DNA from: Betaproteobacteria bacterium
Lineage (GTDB): Bacteria > Pseudomonadota > Gammaproteobacteria > Burkholderiales > Rhodocyclaceae
DNA: 8,725 bases
NCBI GenBank assembly: GCA_016880375.1
Contig: JAEHDO010000255.1
Span: forward strand, 1 to 8,725
Direction of reading: 5' to 3'
The notes under the pieces are model-generated. The model saw only the letters and a program-made list of their open reading frames with translations, was not told the origin of the DNA and searched no databases. Shown piece after piece: positions 1 through 7,056 of the stretch (its first letter is position 1; the number at the start of each line of letters is the position of its first letter). Position numbers and translations under genes: made by a program.

Positions 1-3000
1 CATGCCGGCCACGACGACTACCACTGCATCGACGACACCGGCTTCATCCAGGTGATGGCGAAGGACGCCCAGGGCGCCGCCGACCTCAACCTCATCGCAC
101 GCAAGGCCGCCGAGCTGTCGCTGACCCCGGCCATCGTTGGCCAGGACGGCTTCCTCACCACCCACCTGATCGAGTCGGTCATGCTGCCCGAGCGCGAGCT
201 GGTGGCCGAGTACCTCGGCAAGCCGGACGACCTCATCGATACGCCGACGCCGGCCCAGGCCATGCTCTACGGACCGAAGCGCCGCCGCGTGCCGGCGATC
301 TGGGACGTGGATGTGCCGCTGCTCTCCGGCTCGGTGCAGAACCAGGACGCCTACATGCAGGCGGTGGCCGGCCAGCGGCCGTACTTCTTCGACCACATCG
401 GCGACATCACCGACCGCTGCATGGCCGAGTACGCCGAACTGACCGGCCGCCAGTACCAGCGCGTGTCGACCCATCGCTGCGAGGACGCCGAGTACCTGAT
501 CCTCGGCATGGGCAGCATGATCGTCCAGGCCGAAGCCGTCGCCGATTACCTGCGCGAGACGCGCAAGCTGAAGGTCGGCGTGGTGGACCTGACGCTGTTC
601 CGTCCTTTCCCGGGCGACCTGCTCGGCGCGATCCTCAAGGGCAAGAAGGGCGTGGCGGTGCTGGAGCGCACCGACCAGCCGCTGGCCGAGGACCTGCCGC
701 TGATGCGCGAAGTGCGCGCAACGATCAGCAAGTGCCTGGAAAACGGAGCCGAAGGCGAAGTTTCGGCGGAGGCTAACCTGCGCAGCAGGTTAAGTCGCGG
801 CAGCGACGGCCGTAGCCAGAACGGTTCAGCCGAGGGCAAGCCGGCCTATGCTGGCTACGCTACCTACGCTTCGGCCAAGGACATGCCGCGCCTGTATTCG
901 GGCTGCTACGGCCTCGGCTCGCGCGACCTGCAGCCGGAGGCGCTGATCGGCGCCATCGAGAACATGCTGCCCGGTGCTGACCAGAAGAAGTTCTTCTACC
1001 TGTCGGTGGACTTCGTGCGCGACACGCCGGCCAACCCGAAGGACGAGATCCACAACCAGGACATCCTCGAGGCCTACCCGCGCATCCGCGAGCTGGCGCT
1101 GCGCGGCAGCGAGAACCCGAACCTGCTGCCGAAGGACTCGATCACGGTGCGCATGCACTCGGTCGGCGGCTGGGGCGCCATCACCACCGGCAAGAACCTG
1201 GCGATGACCCTGTACGAGCTGCTCGGCTGGGACATCAAGGCCAACCCGAAGTACGGCTCGGAGAAGAAGGGCCAGCCGACCACCTATTACCTGTCGGCGG
1301 CGCCGGAGCCGATCCGCGTGAACTGCGAGTACGTGTATGTCGACGTCGTGCTCTCCCCCGACCCCAACGTGCATGAGCATTCCAACCCCGTGGCCGGCCT
1401 GAAGAAGGGCGGCGTCTTCATCGTCCAGAGCAACCGTTCCGAAGAAGACCTGTGGGCAAGCTTCCCGCTGTGGATGCAGAAGCAGATCGTGGACAACGAC
1501 ATCCGCGTCTTCTACCTCGACGCCTTCCAGATCGCCCGCGAGGAAGCCGGCTCGGCCGACCTGCAGCTGCGCATGCAGGGCATCGCCTTCCAGGGCGCCT
1601 TCTTCGCCGCCTCGCCGGTGATGAAGAATGCCGGCCTCACCGAGGAGAAGCTGTTCAAGGCCATCGAGGACCAGCTGCAGGCGAAGTTCGGCGGCAAGGG
1701 CAAGCGGGTGGTGGACGACAACCTGCGCGTGGTGCGACGCGGCTTCACCGAGCTGAAGGAGATCACCGAAAAGTCAGTCGGCGCAACACGGCGCAACCTG
1801 CGCGAAAAGGCTGCCGGCCTGCCGGTGATGCTGAAGCAGCTGCCGGAGGGCGACGGCAAGGTCGCCGACATCCACCGCTTCTGGGAGCAGACCGGCAGCT
1901 TCTACGCTTCCGGCAAGGGCTCCGACAACCTGGTCGACCCGTTCATCGGCGCCTCGCTGGTGCCGGCGGCCACCGGCGTCTTCCGCGACATGACGCAGAT
2001 CCGCTTCGAGTATCCGGAGTGGATCGCCGAGAACTGCACGGCCTGCGGCAACTGCTACACGGAGTGCCCGGACAGCGCCATCCCCGGCCTGGTCAGCACC
2101 GTGGCCGACATCTTCAATACGGCGGTGACGCGCGTCGAGCGCGGCGGCCGGCCGACGCGCTATCTGCGCCGCGCCGTGCGCACGCTGGAGAAGAAGCTGC
2201 GCGGCATGATCGACGGTGACGGCGTGTCGGTGCGTCCGCTCATCGACGACGCCATCAATGCCACCGTCGCCGAGGCGCCGGAAGCCGAACGGGAAAAACT
2301 CGCCGAGGAATTCCAGCTCTTCCGCGATTCCCTCGGCGACTTCCAGTTCGGCACCACCAAGCCCTACTGGACGCAGAAGGAGAAGAAGGGCAAGGGCACG
2401 GGCGGCCTGTTTTCCATCACCATCAACCCGTACACCTGCAAGGCCTGCGCGCTGTGCGTCAAGGTCTGCGAGGACGACGCCCTGCGCATGGTGACGCAGA
2501 CCGAGGAATCCACGGAGCGCCTGCGTCGCGACTGGAATTTCTGGCTCGACCTGCCCACCACGCCGAAGGAGTACGGCCGCATCGACAGCCTCGACGAGAA
2601 GATCGGCGCGCTGGAAACGCTGCTGCTCGACAAGCAGAACTACGGCTCGATGCCCTGCGGCGACGGCGCCTGCCTCGGCTGCGGCGAGAAGACCGCCATC
2701 CATCTGTTCACCGGCACGGTGACGGCGCTGATGCAGCCGCGCGTGGAGAAGCATGTCGCGCACCTCGACGACCTGATCGCGCGCCTGGAGAAGCACATCC
2801 GCATGAAGCTGACCGAGTCGGTGGACCTCTCCGACACCGGCGCCGTGCTGCAGGCGGTGAACGCGGCGAAGGGCGAGGATCTGACGCTGGCCAACCTGGC
2901 GGCGAAGATCATGGAGAACAAGCCGTCGCGCCCGCTCGACCCGGCCTGGGTGAAGTGGGCGACGCAGTTGATCGAGAAGCTGAAGGACCTGAAGTGGCGC

Positions 3001-4566
3001 TATGCCGAGGGACCGACGAAGCGCGGCCGCGCCGAGATGGGCATCGTGAACTCCACCGGCTGCACTTCGGTGTGGGGCTCGACCTATCCCTTCCACCCGT
3101 ATCCCTTCCCCTGGACCAGCCACCTGTTCCAGGACAGCCCGTCGGTGGCGATGGGCATCTTCGAGGGCCACATGGCGAAGATGGCGGAGGGCTTCAAGGC
3201 GCTGCGCATGGCCGAGCTCGAGCTCGCCGGCGAGTACAGCGCCGAGAAGCACGAGGACTTCTTCCGCCGCTTCACCTGGCAGCAGTTCTCCGAGGAGGAA
3301 TGGCTGCTCTGCCCGCCGGTGGTCTCGCTCGGCGGCGACGGCGCAATGTACGACATCGGCTTCCAGAACCTGTCGCGGGCGCTGATGTCCGGCATGCCGA
3401 TCAAGGTGCTGGTGGTGGATACGCAGGTGTATTCCAATACCGGCGGCCAGGCCTGCACCTCGGGCTTCATCGGCCAGATCTCCGACATGGCGCCGTTCGG
3501 CGCCGCCCAGCGCGGCAAGCAGGAGACGCGCAAGGAGATCAGCCTGATCGGCATGGCGCACCGCACGTCCTACGTGATGTCCGGCACCATCGCCCACACC
3601 AACCACCTGATCGAGAGCTACATCGACGGCCTCAATTCGCGCCGTCCGGCGCTGTTCAACATCTACGCGGTGTGCCCGCCCGAGCACGGCATCGGCGACG
3701 ACAAGAGCGTGGATCAGAGCAAGCTGGCGGTCGAGGGCAGGGCCTATCCGCTGTTCCGCTTCAATCCGGATGCCGGCACGACCTTCTCGGAATGCGTCAG
3801 CCTGGAAGGCAACCCGGCGCCCGACCAGGACTGGCCGGTCTACACCCTGAACTACACCGACGAGAACGGCGCCGCGCAGAAGATGGAGCTGCCGATGACC
3901 TTCGCCGATTTCGCGGCGACGGAAGGGCGCTTCGGCAAGCAGTTCAGGAAGGCGCCGCCGGAAACCTGGAACGACGACATGGTGCCCATGGCCGACTTCA
4001 TCAGGCTCGGCAAGGACGAGCGCGAGGGCAAGTTCCCCTTCATCTGGGCGACGGACCAGAAGAACCGCCTGATGCGCCTGCTGGCCACCGAGGACCTGGT
4101 GCGCGCCACCGAGGAACGCCTGAATTTCTGGAAACAATTGAAAGGCATTGCCGGCCTCGACCGCGCCGCGGTGGATACCGAGATGCTGGCCGACCAGGTG
4201 CGCGCCGAGCTGCTGGCGAAGATTACCGCCAGCCTCGGCGTGTCCGGTGCGGCCGTCGCTACTGGCGCCGTGTCGCCTTCGGCGGCTCTCCCGGCGGCCG
4301 CCGCCAATGCCGAAGGCTACGAGCCGGTGTGGGTGGAATCGCCCGAGTGCACCGCCTGCGACGAATGCACCAGCATCGCGCCGAAGGTCTTCGTCTACAA
4401 CGAGCAGAAACAGGCCATCGTGGTGAATCCGAAGGGCGGCAGGTTCGCCGACATCGTCAAGGCGGCCGAGAAGTGCACCGCCGGCTGCCTGCACCCCGGC
4501 ACGCCGTGGAACATGAGCGAGCCGGGCATCGAGAAGCTGATGGCGCGGGCGGCGAAGTACAACTAA
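1..4566 (+). CDS. Large single-chain 2-oxoacid:ferredoxin oxidoreductase (PFOR/NifJ-like) with fused C-terminal ferredoxin, 5' partial
   Basis: Thiamine-diphosphate (TPP) and iron-sulfur enzyme expected to decarboxylate a 2-oxoacid with CoA and pass electrons to ferredoxin, in the cytoplasm. The frame is open from base 1 and the first residues (HAGHDDYHC) already match PFOR domain I, so the start lies upstream. Numbering from base 1, 1521 residues are visible: end of domain I (about 1-130), transketolase-C-like domain II (about 155-245), a variable linker (249-294), the YGLGSRDLQP motif (303-312), a gamma domain with VGGWGAITTG (about 388), and a two-cluster ferredoxin-type domain (Cys 679/682/685/689 and 813/816/819/823). 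The TPP domain has proximal-cluster Cys 891/894/1021/1225, GDG at 1112 and YSNTGGQ at 1144. An Ala/Pro-rich linker leads to a one-cluster ferredoxin (Cys 1450/1453/1456/1492, extra Cys 1496). Classical PFORs have about 1170-1230 residues, so this one is much longer. The Arg that binds pyruvate in the classical enzyme aligns with Asp11, so the substrate is uncertain. It is probably co-transcribed with rnf, 7 bases downstream. Confidence 0.93.
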   Translation, partial: HAGHDDYHCIDDTGFIQVMAKDAQGAADLNLIARKAAELSLTPAIVGQDGFLTTHLIESVMLPERELVAEYLGKPDDLIDTPTPAQAMLYGPKRRRVPAIWDVDVPLLSGSVQNQDAYMQAVAGQRPYFFDHIGDITDRCMAEYAELTGRQYQRVSTHRCEDAEYLILGMGSMIVQAEAVADYLRETRKLKVGVVDLTLFRPFPGDLLGAILKGKKGVAVLERTDQPLAEDLPLMREVRATISKCLENGAEGEVSAEANLRSRLSRGSDGRSQNGSAEGKPAYAGYATYASAKDMPRLYSGCYGLGSRDLQPEALIGAIENMLPGADQKKFFYLSVDFVRDTPANPKDEIHNQDILEAYPRIRELALRGSENPNLLPKDSITVRMHSVGGWGAITTGKNLAMTLYELLGWDIKANPKYGSEKKGQPTTYYLSAAPEPIRVNCEYVYVDVVLSPDPNVHEHSNPVAGLKKGGVFIVQSNRSEEDLWASFPLWMQKQIVDNDIRVFYLDAFQIAREEAGSADLQLRMQGIAFQGAFFAASPVMKNAGLTEEKLFKAIEDQLQAKFGGKGKRVVDDNLRVVRRGFTELKEITEKSVGATRRNLREKAAGLPVMLKQLPEGDGKVADIHRFWEQTGSFYASGKGSDNLVDPFIGASLVPAATGVFRDMTQIRFEYPEWIAENCTACGNCYTECPDSAIPGLVSTVADIFNTAVTRVERGGRPTRYLRRAVRTLEKKLRGMIDGDGVSVRPLIDDAINATVAEAPEAEREKLAEEFQLFRDSLGDFQFGTTKPYWTQKEKKGKGTGGLFSITINPYTCKACALCVKVCEDDALRMVTQTEESTERLRRDWNFWLDLPTTPKEYGRIDSLDEKIGALETLLLDKQNYGSMPCGDGACLGCGEKTAIHLFTGTVTALMQPRVEKHVAHLDDLIARLEKHIRMKLTESVDLSDTGAVLQAVNAAKGEDLTLANLAAKIMENKPSRPLDPAWVKWATQLIEKLKDLKWRYAEGPTKRGRAEMGIVNSTGCTSVWGSTYPFHPYPFPWTSHLFQDSPSVAMGIFEGHMAKMAEGFKALRMAELELAGEYSAEKHEDFFRRFTWQQFSEEEWLLCPPVVSLGGDGAMYDIGFQNLSRALMSGMPIKVLVVDTQVYSNTGGQACTSGFIGQISDMAPFGAAQRGKQETRKEISLIGMAHRTSYVMSGTIAHTNHLIESYIDGLNSRRPALFNIYAVCPPEHGIGDDKSVDQSKLAVEGRAYPLFRFNPDAGTTFSECVSLEGNPAPDQDWPVYTLNYTDENGAAQKMELPMTFADFAATEGRFGKQFRKAPPETWNDDMVPMADFIRLGKDEREGKFPFIWATDQKNRLMRLLATEDLVRATEERLNFWKQLKGIAGLDRAAVDTEMLADQVRAELLAKITASLGVSGAAVATGAVSPSAALPAAAANAEGYEPVWVESPECTACDECTSIAPKVFVYNEQKQAIVVNPKGGRFADIVKAAEKCTAGCLHPGTPWNMSEPGIEKLMARAAKYN
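745..876 (+). repeat. In-frame palindrome-rich linker segment (REP-like) inside the oxidoreductase gene
   Basis: This stretch encodes residues 249-292, a Gly/Ser/Ala/Arg-rich linker between two conserved blocks. It holds a perfect 8-bp inverted repeat with a 3-base loop (774-792, TAACCTGC-GCA-GCAGGTTA), an 8-bp pair CGTAGCCA (811-818) / TGGCTACG (852-859), and a GCCGAA (748-753) / TTCGGC (762-767) hairpin. GCCGAAG (748-754) also pairs with CTTCGGC (869-875), almost bounding the whole segment. Codons here (TTA, AGG, AGT, TCA, GGT, CGT) are rare in the rest of the gene, and I saw no other in-frame TTA in the window. At 847-873 three imperfect 9-base repeats encode YAG-YAT-YAS. These are direct observations. 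That it came from a short mobile palindromic repeat inserted in frame is inference; a naturally variable linker is the alternative. Confidence 0.5.
4246..4320 (+). other. Ala/Pro-rich flexible linker joining the TPP domain to the fused ferredoxin
   Basis: Residues 1416-1440 of the oxidoreductase are dominated by Ala, with Val, Gly, Ser and Pro and almost no charge, unlike the helical charged stretch before it (about 1340-1412) and the acidic ferredoxin after it. Such linkers usually tether a mobile domain. Here it would let the C-terminal one-cluster ferredoxin swing between the enzyme's cluster chain and an outside partner. The composition is seen directly; the mobility is inferred. Confidence 0.6.
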
Positions 4567-4573
4567 CCCCGAC

Positions 4574-5917
4574 ATGAAACTGCTCTCCTACTTTCGCGGC
4601 GAGGCCTTCCAGCGCGGCGTGCATCCGCCGAGCTGCAAGCACACCGCCGACACGTCGATCCGCCGGCTGCCGTTCGCGCCACGCTTGGTAGTGCCGCTGT
4701 CGCAGCACATCGGCAAGCCGTCGCGGCCGACCGTGCGCGTCGGCGAGGAAGTAGTGCGCGGCCAGCCGATCGCGGCCGCCGACGGCTGGCTGTCGGTGCC
4801 GCAGCATGCGCCGGCCACCGGGGTGGTGGAGGCCATCGAGTTGCGGCCGAGCGCGCGCGGGCCATGGACGGAGTGCATCGTCATCCGCGTCTACGAGGCG
4901 TCGACGCAGGAGATGCTGTGGGGCACGCCGCAGGACATCGAGGCCTTCCCGCCGCAGGAGATCGTGCTCGCCGTGCAGCGCACGGGAATGGTCGGCCTCG
5001 GCGGCGCCGCCTTTCCGAGCCACGCCAAGCTGACGGTGCCGGAAGGTGCGAAAGTCGAGACGCTGGTGGTAAATGGCTGCGAATGCGAGCCGTACCTGAC
5101 CTGCGACTACCGCGTCATGGTGGAGCAGGCGCGCGACCTGATGGTCGGCATCCGCCACGCCATGCGCGCCACCGGTGCGAGCCGCGCCATCATCGGCGTC
5201 GAGGACAACAAGCCGGCGGCGGCCGAGGCGATGCGCCGGGCGCTGCCGCCGCAGGGCGACATCTTCGTCGAGAAGGTGCCGACGAAATATCCGCAGGGCT
5301 CGGAGAAGATGCTGATCACGGCGCTGTTCGGTGTCGAGGTGCCCTCGGGCAAGCTGCCGCTGTCGCTGGGCATGGTGGTGAACAACGTCGGCACCCTGAC
5401 GGCACTGGGCCGGCTGTTGCCGGCGGGGCAGGGTCTGGTCGAGCGCGTCGTCACCGTCACCGGCCCCGGCGTGGCGCGGCCGGGCGACTACCATGTGCCG
5501 CTCGGCACGCCGCTTTCCTTCGTGCTCGACTATGCCGGCGCGCCGGCGCAGGCAAGGCAGGTGATCCTCGGCGGCCCGATGATGGGCCAGTCGGTGGCCT
5601 CGCTCGACGTGCCGGTGACCAAGGGCGTCTCCGGCGTGCTGGTGTTCCGCGGCGAGGACATGGCGAGCCGGGAAGGGCGCCGCAGTTATCCCTGCATCAA
5701 GTGCGGCGAATGCGTCGAGTCCTGCCCGATGGGCCTCAATCCTTCGATGCTGGGCATGCTTGCCGCGCAGCGCGAATACGATGTGATGGGCGAGCAGTAC
5801 CACCTCGGCGACTGCTTCGAGTGCGGCTGCTGCACCTACACCTGTCCGTCCAACATCCCGCTGGTGCAGCAGTTCCGCGTCGCCAAGCAGATCCTGCGGG
5901 AGAAGGCCGCGGCGTGA
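4574..5917 (+). CDS. rnfC: RnfC, NAD(H)/FMN- and [4Fe-4S]-binding peripheral subunit of the Rnf complex
   Basis: Cytoplasmic-side subunit of the membrane ferredoxin:NAD+ oxidoreductase, where NAD(H) reacts through FMN and electrons are exchanged with RnfB clusters. The 447-residue protein begins with the family's GVHPP signature (15-19). It has the nucleotide/FMN motif GLGGAAFPSH near residue 137, then NGCECEPYL near 168, an SLBB-like middle, and two ferredoxin-type sites: Cys 374/377/380/384 and Cys 414/417/420/424, the second with an extra Cys419. It is the short type, about 440 residues as in clostridial Rnf, and lacks the long Ala-rich C-terminal extension of enterobacterial RsxC. The ATG at 4574 lies 7 bases after the upstream stop and has no strong ribosome binding site, which points to translational coupling. 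The GVHPP motif sits at the distance from this start expected for the family, which supports it. Confidence 0.97.
   Translation: MKLLSYFRGEAFQRGVHPPSCKHTADTSIRRLPFAPRLVVPLSQHIGKPSRPTVRVGEEVVRGQPIAAADGWLSVPQHAPATGVVEAIELRPSARGPWTECIVIRVYEASTQEMLWGTPQDIEAFPPQEIVLAVQRTGMVGLGGAAFPSHAKLTVPEGAKVETLVVNGCECEPYLTCDYRVMVEQARDLMVGIRHAMRATGASRAIIGVEDNKPAAAEAMRRALPPQGDIFVEKVPTKYPQGSEKMLITALFGVEVPSGKLPLSLGMVVNNVGTLTALGRLLPAGQGLVERVVTVTGPGVARPGDYHVPLGTPLSFVLDYAGAPAQARQVILGGPMMGQSVASLDVPVTKGVSGVLVFRGEDMASREGRRSYPCIKCGECVESCPMGLNPSMLGMLAAQREYDVMGEQYHLGDCFECGCCTYTCPSNIPLVQQFRVAKQILREKAAA
5898..5906 (+). promoter_or_regulatory. Ribosome binding site that fixes the GTG start of rnfD
   Basis: GGGAGAAGG lies inside the last codons of rnfC and ends 7 bases before the GTG at 5914. 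This purine-rich Shine-Dalgarno match with normal spacing supports GTG as the rnfD start. The reading frame is open far upstream, and the first ATG would come only after about 22 codons. Confidence 0.7.
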
Positions 5918-7056
5918 CTGTCCAGACGGAGATCCGCAGCGCCCCGCACATCAAGGGGCCACGCAGCGTCGAACAGATCATGGCGAACGTGGTGTATTCG
6001 CTCGCCCCGATCTGCGCCTTCTTCGTGTACCAATACGGCATTTCGGCATTGGCCTCGATCCTCGTCGTCACCGCGTCCTGCCTGCTGGCCGAGAGGGTCT
6101 TCGTGCGCACCGGCACCCAGGCCGGCAGCCTGTCCGATTTTTCCGCCACCATCACCGGCCTGCTGCTGGCGCTGACGCTGCCGCCGGGTTTCCCGCTGTG
6201 GATGGGGGTGGTCGCGGGCTTTTCCGCCATGGCGCTGGGCAAGGCCCTCTTCGGCGGCATCGGCTTCAACGTCTTCAACCCGGCGCTGGTCGGCCGCGCC
6301 TTCGTGCAGGCGGCCTTCCCGGCAGCCATTGCCACTTATACGCCGTCCTTCCTGCCTGGCCGCTTCACTGAATTCATCCCGTCCTCGCTGGCCTGGCCGC
6401 TGATGGCACCGGCCGACACCGCGGCCTGGCTGAAGGCCATGCAGTACGACGCCCTGGCCAGCGCCTCCCCCCTGGCACGCTGGAAATTCGAGGGATTCGT
6501 CACACCGGCCTGGGACCTGGTGACTTCGCTTACTGGTCATATGGCGGTCGGCCCGTCGCCGCTGCTGATCCTGCTGTGCGGCGCCTACCTTGCCCTGCGC
6601 CGCTTCATGGACTGGCGCATTCCCATTGCCGTGCTGGGCAGCGCCGGCCTGTCTGCACTGCTGATCTATGCCGTCTTCGGCACGCGCTTTCCGGATCCCT
6701 TCTTCATGCTGTTCTCCGGCGGCCTGGTGCTCGGTGCGGTCTTCATGGCGACCGACATGGCCACCTCGCCCGTAACGCCGCGCGGCATGTGGCTGTACGG
6801 CGCGCTGATCGGCCTGCTGACGGTGGTGATCCGCTTCTACAGCGGCTTGCCGGAGGGTGTCATGTACGCCATCCTCATCGGCAATGCGGCGACGCCGTTG
6901 ATCGAGCGCATCACCCAGCCGACGCCGTTCGGCAAGGGCGTCTCGATTCGGGCGCGGCGTCAGGCAACCTATACGCTGCACCCCGACTATATTTCGCGCG
7001 AGGAAGCCGGAGCGAAGACGCCGAAGAAGCGTTTCTTGAAGAACAAGCCTAAATGA
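5914..7056 (+). CDS. rnfD: RnfD, flavinylated integral membrane subunit of the Rnf complex
   Basis: Polytopic inner-membrane subunit (RnfD/NqrB family) that carries covalent FMN and is thought to take part in coupling electron flow to ion transport. Starting at GTG 5914, which overlaps the rnfC stop as GTGA, gives 380 residues. The start of mature homology (SAPHIKGPRSVEQIMANV, residues 9-26) matches the usual family N-terminus. Hydrophobic segments lie at about residues 27-64 (two helices), 74-110, 115-150, 205-225, 230-255 and 260-340. The conserved loop GGIGFNVFNPALVGRAF is at about 114-130. The flavin-attachment region reads DALASASPLA, with Ser185 where the family normally has Thr. The C-terminus has a basic tail (about residues 335-380, ending KKRFLKNKPK), making it somewhat longer than the usual 350 residues. 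The stop overlaps the rnfG start as ATGA. Confidence 0.96.
   Translation: MTVQTEIRSAPHIKGPRSVEQIMANVVYSLAPICAFFVYQYGISALASILVVTASCLLAERVFVRTGTQAGSLSDFSATITGLLLALTLPPGFPLWMGVVAGFSAMALGKALFGGIGFNVFNPALVGRAFVQAAFPAAIATYTPSFLPGRFTEFIPSSLAWPLMAPADTAAWLKAMQYDALASASPLARWKFEGFVTPAWDLVTSLTGHMAVGPSPLLILLCGAYLALRRFMDWRIPIAVLGSAGLSALLIYAVFGTRFPDPFFMLFSGGLVLGAVFMATDMATSPVTPRGMWLYGALIGLLTVVIRFYSGLPEGVMYAILIGNAATPLIERITQPTPFGKGVSIRARRQATYTLHPDYISREEAGAKTPKKRFLKNKPK

Noticed and set aside
52..54. ATG at 52 as the start of the oxidoreductase
   Set aside because: The 17 codons before it are in frame and match PFOR domain I, and most of domain I would be missing; the gene is truncated by the window edge.
774..792. 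Hairpin at 774-792 as a transcription terminator
   Set aside because: It lies inside an intact coding frame, has no following T-run, and is better described as part of the repeat-like linker.
1774..4575. A 933-codon open frame on the minus strand opposite the oxidoreductase gene
   Set aside because: It is opposite a gene with clear family motifs, its product is a His/Arg/Ala-rich composition typical of antisense readings in high-GC DNA, and it shows no recognisable domain.
2454..4577. A 707-codon plus-strand frame overlapping the oxidoreductase
   Set aside because: Arg/Gly/Ala-rich shadow frame with no motifs; the overlapping frame carries all the conserved cluster and TPP motifs.
4457..5803. 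A 448-codon minus-strand frame opposite rnfC
   Set aside because: His/Arg-rich shadow of the real rnfC frame, without a plausible ribosome site or domain.
4864..5913. Upstream in-frame extension of rnfD
   Set aside because: The open frame runs back through rnfC, but that stretch is Arg/Gly/Ala-rich shadow sequence; family homology begins right after GTG 5914, which has a good ribosome binding site.
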